From the NCBI RefSeq assembly GCF_026222555.1, contig NZ_CP098511.1:3019501-3083500 (forward strand): a stretch of DNA of 64,000 nt. The letters are read 5' to 3'. A model generated the notes under the pieces. That model was not told the origin of the DNA. It worked only from the letters and a program-made list of their open reading frames with translations, and made no database searches. This document shows positions 18,643 to 27,309 of this stretch, in pieces (position 1 is the first letter of the stretch; every line of letters starts with the position of its first letter). The position numbers were made by a program, and so were the translations under genes. Origin of the DNA: Aquimarina sp. ERC-38. Its GTDB lineage: Bacteria; Bacteroidota; Bacteroidia; Flavobacteriales; Flavobacteriaceae.

Positions 18643-19527
18643 TTAAGAAATAACATACATTAATTCGTTACGATATGCACTGGGGGTTCTCCCTGAAAAC
18701 TTTTTAAAGAGTTTGGTAAAATGAGAGAAATTGCTAAAACCGCTCTCATAGCAAATATCAGTAATGCTTATCTGCTTCTCATGCAATAATTTGGCAGCAT
18801 GTACCAGTCGGTATTCATTGAGAAATTGCACAAAGGTTTTACCAGTCATTCCTTTAAAGTAACGACAAAACCCAGGAACACTCATACTCACCATGCTGGC
18901 AATCTCCTCAAGGGTGATAGGACGAGTAAATTCTTCCTGGACAAAATTAAATACAATATTAATACGATTGGTGTCTTGTAACGAGGTTTCCATGGTAAAG
19001 CCTTTAGCATTTAGTACCGTATAATCCTTAGCAGCTTCCATTTCTTTAAGCGCTTTTAATAAACCCATCAACCGGGCAAAAGGGGCTAAGAGACCTAAAG
19101 ATTCTATACGGGCTCCAATACGTCTTTTAGTATCACCGTGAAAAACAATTCCTTTTTTAGCTTTTTCTAATAAAGCAGGAATACCTTTCATTTCAGGAAT
19201 GTGAAAAAACTGTTCGCCTAAAAAATCCGGTAGCATCTGTAGAATCGTTTCGGATTTATTACCCGTATGATGGTCGGTAAATCCGCAATGAGGTAGGTTA
19301 GACCCTATTAGCATCAAAGAACCGTTACGGTAGTAAGACATATGACTCCCCATTTGTATCTTACCACTACCTCCTTTTACATATACAATTTCAATTTCCG
19401 GATGATAGTGCCAGACAGGGGATTTATTTTTATTTTCCTTAGAGAAATTTTCGTAGTAAAAAGAGTTACCAAACTCGGGAATAATTTTTTCTAGGGTTGG
19501 TTTATTTGAAAAATCTATATTTTCCAT
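18643..19527 (-). CDS. AraC family transcriptional regulator
   Basis: 294 aa. An N-terminal cupin-like sensor domain (about 30-110, 'WHYHPEIEIVYVKGGSGKIQMG') precedes a C-terminal double HTH (about 190-290) ending with the AraC signature 'ITDICYESGFSNFSHFTKLFKKFSGRTPSAYR'-type block. The cupin half suggests sugar or small-ligand sensing. No target operon is adjacent on its own strand; the divergent gene at 19714 is 190 bp away and might share its promoter region. Confidence 0.92.
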   Translation of the reverse strand: MENIDFSNKPTLEKIIPEFGNSFYYENFSKENKNKSPVWHYHPEIEIVYVKGGSGKIQMGSHMSYYRNGSLMLIGSNLPHCGFTDHHTGNKSETILQMLPDFLGEQFFHIPEMKGIPALLEKAKKGIVFHGDTKRRIGARIESLGLLAPFARLMGLLKALKEMEAAKDYTVLNAKGFTMETSLQDTNRINIVFNFVQEEFTRPITLEEIASMVSMSVPGFCRYFKGMTGKTFVQFLNEYRLVHAAKLLHEKQISITDICYESGFSNFSHFTKLFKKFSGRTPSAYRNELMYVIS

Positions 19528-19674
19528 AATAAGGGATATTTTAATATGACTAAAAGTACAACTTAAAGTAAATATTTCTTCAAATTAACGTGAAGATAGT
19601 GTTAAGGTTGTTTTATTGCAAATATTGAACACATTTATGTAAAAATTGATGTGCTGGCAGACAGTAATCAGGAT

Positions 19675-19682
19675 TACATTTG
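19675..19682 (+). promoter_or_regulatory. Candidate -7 box for the small exported protein at 19714
   Basis: TACATTTG fits the Bacteroidota -7 consensus exactly and lies 32 bp before the ATG. The nearest TTG (19646-19648) is 26 bp away, slightly longer than the usual spacing. Confidence 0.35.
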
Positions 19683-19713
19683 TATAAAATTACTAACTAA
19701 AAATTTCGGTATT

Positions 19714-20298
19714 ATGAAAAACTGGATTAAAAATGTAGGCGTGCTAGTTCTTTTATTTGCATCTATGGCAATGAAAGCAGATGATGGTTTATCGATTGAA
19801 ATTAACAACATTTCTTTTGTAAATGTGTCATTGACAAATGTTGAAAAAGGAGACAAGTTAATTTTAACGGATCAGTCCGATGTAGTTTTGTACAACATTA
19901 CTTTGGAAGCTTCTAATCAGTTTAGAAAGTATTTTAATCTTCATAATGTACCTAACGGAACATATTATGTAGAGATTGAGAACCAAAAGTATATTAAAAA
20001 GACTCCTATTATTAAGACGGATAATGGAGTTTCCTTACAAGAAGGTTCAGAAGTAACAGTTTTTAAACCTCAAATAGAAGTAGCAGATAAAGTATTAAAA
20101 GTACTTTTTGTAAATACGGAATTAAAACCTTTTACTTTAAGTGTTTACGATAAAAGCGGAATATTATTATCTACTTCAAAAATAAATGAAAAAGAAGTAT
20201 TAACTAAGACTTTTGACTTTACTACAATGCCTAAGGGAGTTTACAGTGTAAACGTAGATGTAGATGACAAAAGTTTTTCAAAGAGCTTTTCAATTTAA
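19714..20298 (+). CDS. Small exported protein with beta-sandwich repeats, possibly T9SS-related
   Basis: 194 aa from the ATG at 19714; the frame extends 21 codons upstream, but those codons overlap the candidate promoter and would bury the signal peptide. The signal peptide (MKNWIKNVGVLVLLFASMAM) is followed by about 170 residues of beta-strand-rich sequence. The last 80 residues ('LSVYDKSGILLSTSKINE...GVYSVNVDVDDKSFSKSF') resemble the Por-secretion C-terminal fold, but without the NP-type start. It may be a DUF3244-like protein. A strong terminator follows. Confidence 0.75.
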   Translation: MKNWIKNVGVLVLLFASMAMKADDGLSIEINNISFVNVSLTNVEKGDKLILTDQSDVVLYNITLEASNQFRKYFNLHNVPNGTYYVEIENQKYIKKTPIIKTDNGVSLQEGSEVTVFKPQIEVADKVLKVLFVNTELKPFTLSVYDKSGILLSTSKINEKEVLTKTFDFTTMPKGVYSVNVDVDDKSFSKSFSI

Positions 20299-20350
20299 GT
20301 AAATTAGAACGTAACTAATTAATTGTAAAGGGTAATATTTAAAGTGTGAA

Positions 20351-20387
20351 AAAGCCACTCTGACAACCGGTTAGAGTGGCTTTTTTT
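20351..20387 (+). terminator. Rho-independent terminator
   Basis: The arms AAAGCCACTCT and AGAGTGGCTTT pair over 11 bp around an 11-nt loop and are followed by a T-rich tail. It is placed 52 bp after the stop of the gene at 19714. Confidence 0.9.
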
Positions 20388-20716
20388 ATTTCGTACATTT
20401 TGTCCTATTGATTGATATGTTTGATTGGAACCAGTTAAGGTTATAGTATTTCTACGTAAATAAATGTAAGTTATATAGTAGTGTATTCATATAAGATATG
20501 TATACGCGCCTTGAATACAATAGCTTTATTTGGGTAACCTATAAATTGTAAATAGTAAAATCTAAAGGATTACTTATCATTTATAAATTCAAATAGGATG
20601 ACAATATTTCGGCCTTTATCCTTAATTAATACTACATTTCCTTATATAATATGTATCCTCTAATCACCTTTACAAGCTTGAATTATAAATAATTTTAAAA
20701 AAAGCTAAATTCGTCC

Positions 20717-20862
20717 GATCAAGAGGTGTACGACAAATTTCCGGTTTCGCTATTAACTTGATTTTTTCAGAAACAAAAACTCAGTAAAATCAAGAAATTT
20801 TGGAAATTAAAAAATTATAAAAATCTCTATTTACGGAAATTTGTCGTACACCCTGATCAAGA
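20717..20862. mobile_element. MITE-like element with terminal inverted repeats and flanking GATCAAGA duplication
   Basis: A 19-bp perfect terminal inverted repeat (GGTGTACGACAAATTTCCG at 20725-20743 and its complement at 20834-20852) encloses 90 bp with no coding capacity. A second 9-bp inverted pair (CTTGATTTT 20757-20765, AAAATCAAG 20786-20794) lies inside. The same 8-mer GATCAAGA flanks it on both sides (20717-20724 and 20855-20862), as expected of a target-site duplication. No transposase is nearby, so it would be non-autonomous and mobilised in trans. The parent IS family is not identified. Confidence 0.8.
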
Positions 20863-20986
20863 TGGGTTGACTCTATTTTTCCCATATGTGAAGGAGGTTA
20901 TATTAATGCGAACGTTACCAGTTGAAGGCAGTCCTACGCTAACTTTTATTCTTACTTAGTAGAGAAAAGTGTTTTAAAATAAAAAA

Positions 20987-21016
20987 CCGTCTAAAGATAG
21001 ATGGATCTTTAGACGG
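20987..21016 (-). terminator. Terminator of the OmpA-family lipoprotein gene
   Basis: A 12-bp perfect stem (CCGTCTAAAGAT at 20987-20998 and ATCTTTAGACGG at 21005-21016) is followed on the minus strand by six T. It lies just after the minus-strand stop at 21070. Confidence 0.9.
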
Positions 21017-21069
21017 CTTGTTTTTATAAGAAATAGGAAATTTTTAAACCCTTTCTTTTATTGAAAAGT

Positions 21070-21936
21070 TTATTGTCCTTTTTCGGACGCTTCTTTCATA
21101 CCTTCTTCAATCATGTTGTAAAACTGATCTAATTTAGGTAAAACTACAATTCGTGTTCTTCGGTTTTTAGCTCTGTTTTCTGCGGTAGAGTTATCGGCGA
21201 TAGGCACGTAATAGCTTCGTCCCGCAGCAGTCATACGTTTTGGCTCCACACCAAATTCGTCTTGCAATACCCGTACTACGGATGTAGCTCTCTTTACACT
21301 TAAATCCCAGTTATCTACTAATCCTTTATTACTAAAAGGTACATTATCCGTATGTCCTTCTACTAAGAATTCGATATCCGGCTTGTCATTTACTACTTTA
21401 GCTACTTTACCTAATACTTCTTTAGCCCGACTGGAAACATTATAACTGCCGCTTCTAAATAATAATTTGTCAGAAATAGAAACATACACCACTCCTTTTT
21501 CTACATTGATCTCAATATCTTCATCAGCAAGATTACCCAAAGCACCTTTTAGACTGGTAACTAAAGCTAGCGTAACCGAGTCTTTTTTGTTTAATGCGTC
21601 GTTCATCGTTTTTATTTGCAGATCTTTCTCTTTAATACTTTCTAAAGAACGCTCTAGATTTTCAGCTTCTTTAGTAGATAAGGTTGCTAAATTACCTACA
21701 TTATTTAATAAAGCAGCATTGGTGTTCTTTAGTGTTCCTACCTGATCCCTTAAAACTTTCAATTCACTGGTAGTACTCGCTTTTTCATCAAGACACTCGT
21801 TTAATTTTACGGTTGCTGTATTTAAAAGATCCTGTGTTTTCTTGTTTTTGGCTTCCATATCCGCATATTTCTTCTTTGATACACAAGAAGAACACATAAT
21901 CGCTAAGGAAGCTCCGATAATCATCAATTTTTTCAT
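21070..21936 (-). CDS. OmpA/MotB-family peptidoglycan-associated lipoprotein
   Basis: 288 aa from the ATG at 21936; 27 further codons upstream are open but precede the lipoprotein signal (MKKLMIIGASLAIMCSSC, Cys 18) and are not used. A long coiled coil (about 25-130) links the lipid anchor to a C-terminal OmpA domain (about 165-270) with the peptidoglycan-binding signature 'LVEGHTDNVPF...NWDLSVKRATSVVRVL...AAGRSYYVPIADN..AENRAKNRRTRI'. It tethers the outer membrane to the wall. A paralogue with the same layout is at 43353-44186. Confidence 0.92.
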   Translation of the reverse strand: MKKLMIIGASLAIMCSSCVSKKKYADMEAKNKKTQDLLNTATVKLNECLDEKASTTSELKVLRDQVGTLKNTNAALLNNVGNLATLSTKEAENLERSLESIKEKDLQIKTMNDALNKKDSVTLALVTSLKGALGNLADEDIEINVEKGVVYVSISDKLLFRSGSYNVSSRAKEVLGKVAKVVNDKPDIEFLVEGHTDNVPFSNKGLVDNWDLSVKRATSVVRVLQDEFGVEPKRMTAAGRSYYVPIADNSTAENRAKNRRTRIVVLPKLDQFYNMIEEGMKEASEKGQ

Positions 21937-21984
21937 TCGAAAATATATTTTAGTTTTGTTCTGGTTATTAAAACTCAAAATTAT

Positions 21985-22008
21985 CAAAAAAGTGACGGTA
22001 GCACCGTC
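21985..22008 (-). terminator. Terminator of the glycosyltransferase gene
   Basis: The stem GACGGT/ACCGTC (21994-21999 with 22003-22008) has a 3-nt loop and is followed on the minus strand by ACTTTTTTG. It sits 13 bp beyond the glycosyltransferase stop. Confidence 0.8.
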
Positions 22009-22021
22009 GATTAACAATAAT

Positions 22022-23029
22022 TTAAAGGTTTATTCCTTTTATTTTGTTATAGGTTTTTCGTCCTAAAACATAATACTGCCATACAACGGAATTGATTTGG
22101 TAATATTTTATTTTTTGTGAAGCCTTACTACGTTTTTTAACAAATTTTGGAAAATTTTTGTAAAAAGAGCCATGTGCTTTCAGAATAGCCCACATATGCG
22201 AACCCTGTCCTGAAAAAAGAAATTTAATTCCGGCAATACCATCAAGTACCATCCGTATTAGGATAATAAATGGATATACGTGAGAAGGTCCGTTTTTTAC
22301 CAGAAGGTATAAGTTGTTTCTAAAATTTAAATAAGTTTTTCTGGGATCTTGAGTTGATAAAGTAGCACCACCTACGTGATAAACACAACTATCTGCTTCA
22401 TAAAAAATTGAATAGCCTTTATTAAATAGCCGCCAACAAAGGTCAATTTCTTCTTGATGTGCAAAAAAATCTTCGTCAAATCCGTCCATTTTTAAAAAAT
22501 CGGCTTTTTTGATAAAAAAACAAGAGCCACTTGCCCAAAATATCGAACCCGATTGGTCGTACTGTCCGTAATCTTTTTCGGTAGTTTCAAAAATACGTCC
22601 CCGGCAATACGGATATCCCAAGCGGTCAATAAATCCTCCGGCTGCTCCGGCATACTCAAACCTATTTTTTGATTTATAGTCCAAAATCTTTGGTTGTACT
22701 ACACTTATACGTTTGTCTTTATTATATAAGCTAATAATAGGCTTTAACCAATTTTTAGTTACTTCAATATCACTATTTAATAAACAAATAATTTCGGCAT
22801 CAATTTTTAAAATACCTTTATTATAACCTTCTGCATATCCGCCATTTTCTTGGTTTTGTACAATAGTTACTTCCGGGTAGTTAACAGCAATAAAATCGAC
22901 AGAATCATCGGTTGAAGCATTATCAATAACATACACAGAAGCATCAGGAGAATATTGTACGACCCTAGGTAAAAACTTTTTTAGTAAATTTTTACCATTC
23001 CAATTAAGTATAGCTACTGCAATCCTCAT
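22022..23029 (-). CDS. Family 2 glycosyltransferase (rhamnosyltransferase-like)
   Basis: 335 aa. A GT-A fold with the nucleotide-sugar-binding opening 'AVAILNWNGKNLLKKFLP', 'VYVIDNASTDDSV', a metal-binding SDIEV in place of DXD (about residue 87), 'WASGSCFFIKKADF' and the acidic 'DEDFFAHQEEIDLCWRL' motif. It should transfer a sugar from a nucleotide donor to a glycan or lipid acceptor at the inner face of the membrane. A C-terminal hydrophobic patch suggests membrane association. It follows the HsdR-N gene by 9 bp, so the two are probably cotranscribed. Confidence 0.92.
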   Translation of the reverse strand: MRIAVAILNWNGKNLLKKFLPRVVQYSPDASVYVIDNASTDDSVDFIAVNYPEVTIVQNQENGGYAEGYNKGILKIDAEIICLLNSDIEVTKNWLKPIISLYNKDKRISVVQPKILDYKSKNRFEYAGAAGGFIDRLGYPYCRGRIFETTEKDYGQYDQSGSIFWASGSCFFIKKADFLKMDGFDEDFFAHQEEIDLCWRLFNKGYSIFYEADSCVYHVGGATLSTQDPRKTYLNFRNNLYLLVKNGPSHVYPFIILIRMVLDGIAGIKFLFSGQGSHMWAILKAHGSFYKNFPKFVKKRSKASQKIKYYQINSVVWQYYVLGRKTYNKIKGINL

Positions 23030-23038
23030 AGGTTAATA

Positions 23039-23482
23039 TCATTGAAACTTAGGCAATTCTTTTAAAAAATAGTATTGCTCTTCAGCATAATCCATTTGAC
23101 AATAGTAATGTTGTAAACCGTTTGAAATCATTAAATATTCAGCTTGAAGTGCCATATTATAACGTGCAATCTGATCAAAGGTCTGTTGGTTAATCGTGAT
23201 TTCCGGTGCTTTACATTCTACCATGGTAAAAATGCTTCCGTTAGGATAAAATACCACAACATCGTATCGTTTGCTAAGACCGTTTATTTTTATTTGTTTC
23301 TCTACATTAATCAAGTTTATGGGTACTTCTTTCTCTTCGATTAAGTAACAAATAACGTGTTGGCGCACCCATTCTTCGGGAGTAACCACCACAAACTTTT
23401 TCCGAATCCGGTCAAAGACAGAAACTTTATTTTCGCTACTTTTGAAACGAAATGAATATCCGGGAAAGTTAAGGTCCTGCAT
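23039..23482 (-). CDS. Stand-alone type I restriction HsdR N-terminal domain protein
   Basis: 147 aa. Only the PD-(D/E)xK nuclease-type domain of HsdR is present: D74 (KRYDVVVF) and E89-C-K91 (MVECKAPEI) form the catalytic pair. There is no helicase part, HsdM or HsdS. The small size and its place divergent from holA are typical of flavobacterial genomes, so it is likely a housekeeping or repair-related nuclease-like protein rather than a restriction enzyme. It is separated from holA by 26 bp. Confidence 0.85.
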   Translation of the reverse strand: MQDLNFPGYSFRFKSSENKVSVFDRIRKKFVVVTPEEWVRQHVICYLIEEKEVPINLINVEKQIKINGLSKRYDVVVFYPNGSIFTMVECKAPEITINQQTFDQIARYNMALQAEYLMISNGLQHYYCQMDYAEEQYYFLKELPKFQ

Positions 23483-23508
23483 GGTACAAAAGTGAGCATT
23501 TTTTTTAA

Positions 23509-24513
23509 ATGAATGAAGTTTTACAAATATTAGATTCCATAAAAAAAAGATCGTATCATCCTGTATATTTTCTGATGGGCGATGAAGGTTATTTTATTGA
23601 TAAGATTTCCAAAACCTTAGAACAAAATGTTTTAGCTCCTGAAGAAAAGGATTTTAACCAAACCATTCTATATGGGAGAGATGTTAGCGTAGAAGATATT
23701 ATAGGTACTGCCAAACGCTTTCCTATGATGGCAGAAAAACAGGTAGTTATTGTAAAAGAAGCACAGGAACTATCCCGAACGATAGAAAAGCTGGTTTCCT
23801 ATGTGGAACATCCCCTAGATACCACCTTATTAGTTATCTGTTACAAATACAAAAAGATTGATAAGAGGAAAAAACTGTATAAAGCTGTTCAAAAAAAGGG
23901 GCTTATTTTTGATAGTAAAAAGTTGTATGAGAACCAGGTGTCAGATTGGATACGATCTGTTTTAGGAGATAATTCATATAAAATTGAAGCTAAAGCTACA
24001 CAAATGTTGGTTGAATATCTGGGTACTGACCTGGGTAAAATTAATAATGAGCTGGATAAGTTAAAGTTAATTATTCCTGGTAATACTACAATTACTCCTG
24101 CTCACATAGAAGAACATATTGGTATTAGTAAGGACTTTAATAATTTTGAACTTCGGAAAGCTATTGGTAAAAGAGATATGACCAAAGCTTTTAAAATTAT
24201 CACCTATTTTTCTCAAAACCCTAAAGACAATCCTATTGTAGTCACTATTTCTTTATTATTTTCTTTTTTCTCACAATTGATGCAATACCATGGTCTTGCT
24301 GATAAGTCTAAAAAAAATGTAGCCTCCGTCTTACGAATAAATCCCTATTTTGTAACTGATTTTACAGAAGCTTCTCAAAACTATCCTATGAAAAAAGTAA
24401 GTCAGGTAATTCATTCTTTACGAAAAGCCGATATGCAGAGTAAGGGGGTAGAGGCTAACAGTCTCCCTCAAAATGATATTCTTAAAGAATTACTGGTAGC
24501 TATTATGTGCTAA
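23509..24513 (+). CDS. holA: DNA polymerase III delta subunit
   Basis: 334 aa, the usual length. The N-terminal 'YHPVYFLMGDEGYFIDKI' and the central 'FNNFELRKAIGKRDMTKAF' blocks are characteristic; as in all HolA proteins the AAA+ fold lacks a functional P-loop. Delta is the wrench subunit of the clamp loader that opens the beta clamp. A TACTTTTG box (23437-23444) upstream could serve as -7 element. It is divergent from the HsdR-N gene. Confidence 0.93.
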   Translation: MNEVLQILDSIKKRSYHPVYFLMGDEGYFIDKISKTLEQNVLAPEEKDFNQTILYGRDVSVEDIIGTAKRFPMMAEKQVVIVKEAQELSRTIEKLVSYVEHPLDTTLLVICYKYKKIDKRKKLYKAVQKKGLIFDSKKLYENQVSDWIRSVLGDNSYKIEAKATQMLVEYLGTDLGKINNELDKLKLIIPGNTTITPAHIEEHIGISKDFNNFELRKAIGKRDMTKAFKIITYFSQNPKDNPIVVTISLLFSFFSQLMQYHGLADKSKKNVASVLRINPYFVTDFTEASQNYPMKKVSQVIHSLRKADMQSKGVEANSLPQNDILKELLVAIMC

Positions 24514-24607
24514 TTACATATGATCCGTAAATATTATATCGAACTGAGGACAGTAAGTACGTAGTAAAATGGTAAACTTTGATGTAATGAAGGCTGACCA
24601 ATTATTT

Positions 24608-25213
24608 TTAATAACAACCACAGCGCGTATCATCCAGGAACTTATAGATGACTCCTATATTTACCTGCAAATAATTACTACCATCAATTCTATTATCAAG
24701 GGTAATTTTAGCTAGTCCCTGACCCTGGAACCACCAGTTATCTGATAAATAAATATTGACACCGGGCCCAATAAAAAAGTTAGGGCTACTATCCCCATCC
24801 AGAAAGGTTAAACTTATACCTCCGGTTCCGAAAAGTTCATAGTTAGTTCTTTCGGGATTTGTCCATAGGTTAGATGGATAAAACCGAAGTCCCAGATCGG
24901 CTGCAAAAAATCTAATATCTTCATCTACAATTCTATTATTAATGATCTTACCTTCCAGATACCGATTATTATTTAATCCAAGGTTTAAACCTAGTAAAGT
25001 ATTAAACTTTTTCTCTATAGATAGGGAGAATGGCATATGATAATGATATCGGTCACTGAAGTCTAATAGTCCGTTACCACCCTCAACAGAGTCGTTAATT
25101 AAATTTACTCCAAAACCCATAATCCAGGGATTTTTAGGTTGGCTGAACTGCGCATTCATGGTGGTTGAAGCAAAGCCTGTTAGAATTACAAAAATTGTAA
25201 AAAATTTAAACAT
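24608..25213 (-). CDS. Outer-membrane beta-barrel protein (OmpA/porin-like 8-strand type)
   Basis: 201 aa from the ATG at 25213; an upstream in-frame start at 25264 would put 17 charged/polar residues before the signal peptide and is not favoured. The signal peptide (MFKFFTIFVILTGFASTTMNAQ) is followed by repeated amphipathic strands ('NPWIMGFGVNLIN', 'FFAADLGLRFYP', 'WWFQGQGLAKITLD', 'YLQVNIGVIYKF') ending in DTRCGCY. The size suits an eight-stranded barrel. The ligand is unknown. Confidence 0.8.
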   Translation of the reverse strand: MFKFFTIFVILTGFASTTMNAQFSQPKNPWIMGFGVNLINDSVEGGNGLLDFSDRYHYHMPFSLSIEKKFNTLLGLNLGLNNNRYLEGKIINNRIVDEDIRFFAADLGLRFYPSNLWTNPERTNYELFGTGGISLTFLDGDSSPNFFIGPGVNIYLSDNWWFQGQGLAKITLDNRIDGSNYLQVNIGVIYKFLDDTRCGCY

Positions 25214-25922
25214 TTTATTTTGGTTTTTAACAAAAATATAAGTTTCAAAAGTACTTAAATACATTTATTAATGATGGTGCTTCTTGATTTTATCCGTATA
25301 TTTTACGAATGCAGTTCTAAGTTTTAGGGTTTGTGGCAAAAACAGTAGCCTAGGCAATAAAACCTCGATTCTTTATTTCTCAACATACTTTTATAATATG
25401 TGTGATTTCAATACCTCTCAATTTAGTTTTTTTCGGTTTCATTGTCTTCGGTTAAGATCATAGGTTGTTTTTAATTGTTGTAATTGGTTAACTTCTAAAT
25501 TTTAAAATCTACGGATAATACTTACTAAACTTATTTCTTTTCTCTTTTAGTATATTCCCAATACTAAAATAATAATAAGAAATAATATCATACAGGTGAA
25601 AATAGTCATCCCGAAAGTAGTAACTAAAGATTTAATTCATAACACAATGAAGTATTGACCAAATCTTTTTTTGCTTACATAGAATTGCCAAATCAATAAT
25701 AAATTTTATTAGTTAATAAGAAGTCCTGGTTCCTTGAACCATACTTAATATAGGTCCTGGTACTTAAACTGATCGTCAATTCTAAGCTTTACTATAAAAT
25801 TTTAGCTTTAGGTATAAAATTCAAATAAGAACTATGGTGTATGTATCTGGTTATTGATTGCATGTTATGAGTTAACATAAAAAGCATCAAGGACTTACTT
25901 TTATCCAAATAAAATAAACAGC
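25214..25922. other. Long AT-rich intergenic stretch
   Basis: No reading frame with protein-like composition is seen on either strand. A short sequence near 25711-25740 (GTCCTGGTTCCTTGAACC) resembles the left edge of the dispersed repeat at 43093-43163 but is too short to call. The promoters of the two divergent neighbours must lie within it. Confidence 0.55.
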
Positions 25923-26630
25923 ATGGCAGAAATTAGAATTGAAAAGAAACGAACCTTGTGGCCCTGGCTTTTAGGAGCTTTAATAGTAGCAGGCCTTATC
26001 TATTTTATTGTTCTATTAACCAATACTTCATCCAACGAAGTTTCGGAATTATCTGAAATTGAAACGATCAGTCCGGCACCCCCGCTGGTTGAAGATTTAA
26101 CTGCTGCAAAGGCGGATATAGCATCAGTACCTGTTTCCGATATTTCTGGCGAGGAAGTAATTACAGATACTTCTGAGCCTTTAATTGAAACTGAAGAAAT
26201 CACTTTAATAAAAGAAAGAGGGGTTGCAAAGTATGTAGCTTTTACCACTAACCAGGGTGAAATGGATTTGGATCATGAATATAGTAGTCAGTCGCTATTA
26301 TTGCTGATCGATGCGGTTAAAGAAGTTGCGGACGCTAAAAAGATGGACCTTTCCGTTGATTTGAATGAAGCCAAAAAGAGTGCCAAAGTTATAACTAAAG
26401 ATCCTTATGCACTGAACCATGCGGATCATATAAAGAAGGCAGCAACCTTACTTACAAAAGCTTTAGAAACTGTTCAAAAGAAATCTTTTATTTCTCTTGA
26501 TAATGATATTGCTTTGTTAAAAAATAAAGTTGAAGCGATCCAATCAGACGAAGAAACGCTTGATCAAAAACTTACGGTAAAAAATTATTTTAACCAGGCA
26601 GCCATTGTATTAACCAAAATGCAATTATAA
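25923..26630 (+). CDS. Inner-membrane-anchored helical protein, partner of the PRC-barrel protein
   Basis: 235 aa, family not recognised. A short basic cytoplasmic N-terminus, one transmembrane helix (LWPWLLGALIVAGLIYFIVLL, about 13-33) and an acidic, Ser/Thr/Glu-rich linker lead to a helical C-terminal part of about 150 residues with regularly spaced Lys/Ala/Leu. The stop codon overlaps the ATG of the next gene by one base (TAATG), so the two are translationally coupled. A periplasmic or envelope-stress role is possible but only inferred. Confidence 0.75.
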   Translation: MAEIRIEKKRTLWPWLLGALIVAGLIYFIVLLTNTSSNEVSELSEIETISPAPPLVEDLTAAKADIASVPVSDISGEEVITDTSEPLIETEEITLIKERGVAKYVAFTTNQGEMDLDHEYSSQSLLLLIDAVKEVADAKKMDLSVDLNEAKKSAKVITKDPYALNHADHIKKAATLLTKALETVQKKSFISLDNDIALLKNKVEAIQSDEETLDQKLTVKNYFNQAAIVLTKMQL

Positions 26631-27136
26631 TGATTGAAATTAAAGAAAAAAACCTGTATTATTTGGAAGAATTACCAGATTATCAAGTAGCTAGTGACGA
26701 CTCTGATGTGAGAGGGTGGCAAGTTTTTGATAGAGATTCAAAAAGTATAGGAACTGTTACGAATTTATTGGTTAATATTAATACGGAGAAAGTAGTATAC
26801 TTAGATGTTGAAGTAGATCCTACCATTATAGAAGCTAATCATAAACCTTATGCCACACCATCTTCAGAAGGAGTACATGAATTTTTAAATAAAGATGGCG
26901 AAAATCATATTATCATTCCAATAGGGATGGCAGATTTGGATACAAAAAGCGAATTGGTGAAGTGTAATTATATCACACATCATACATTTGCTGAAACTAA
27001 AAGAAAAACAAAAACCGAAACGGTTTATCGGGATTACGAAATAGCCGTGATGGACACTTATAAAAAAGAAAATCCCATCAGCTCTCATCCTTTAGATGAT
27101 GATTTTTACGAACAGGAAGCTTTTAAATTTGATTAA
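26630..27136 (+). CDS. PRC-barrel domain protein
   Basis: 168 aa. The first 90 residues form a PRC-barrel ('DVRGWQVFDRDSKSIGTVTNLLVNINTEKVVYLDVEVD'-type block), a small beta-barrel used for protein or RNA binding in photosystem-associated and RimM-like proteins. The C-terminal half is charged and may be flexible. It carries no signal peptide. The one-base overlap with the upstream membrane protein gene argues that the two act together. A bidirectional terminator follows about 100 bp downstream. Confidence 0.82.
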   Translation: MIEIKEKNLYYLEELPDYQVASDDSDVRGWQVFDRDSKSIGTVTNLLVNINTEKVVYLDVEVDPTIIEANHKPYATPSSEGVHEFLNKDGENHIIIPIGMADLDTKSELVKCNYITHHTFAETKRKTKTETVYRDYEIAVMDTYKKENPISSHPLDDDFYEQEAFKFD

Positions 27137-27236
27137 TTTTTTACAAATAAAGAAGTTAAACTTCAGAAATACTTACCTTTTGATAAAGTAATGGAATTGA
27201 ATCCTAAAAGATAAAAAATTCAACATAAAAAACTAA

Positions 27237-27272
27237 AAAAGCCGTTTCAAAATTCTATGAAACGGCTTTTTA
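27237..27272. terminator. Bidirectional terminator between PRC-barrel gene and fumC
   Basis: GCCGTTTCA (27241-27249) pairs with TGAAACGGC (27258-27266), with A6 before and T5 after, so it can stop transcription from both sides. A near-identical hairpin at 29081-29113 lies beyond the other end of fumC. Confidence 0.9.
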
Positions 27273-27309
27273 ATTATTATTGCTACACTTCTTTTAAAAA
27301 TAAAAAAGT

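Larger units (their letters stand above)
20299..21069. other. Intergenic stretch with terminators and the MITE-like element
   Basis: Apart from the two terminators and the inverted-repeat element listed separately, no gene is supported. A 17-codon frame beginning ATGCGA at 20925 with an AAGGAGG-like sequence upstream is visible but resembles nothing known and is not called. Confidence 0.6.

Noticed and set aside
20925..20978. A 17-codon frame with a good-looking ribosome site
   Set aside because: Too short and unlike any known peptide; the preceding frame is interrupted by the MITE-like element, so it may be a scrap of a destroyed gene.
23039..23482. Remnant of a type I restriction-modification system
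   Set aside because: Only the HsdR N-domain is there, complete and of normal length for a stand-alone flavobacterial protein beside holA, and no HsdM/HsdS trace is present.
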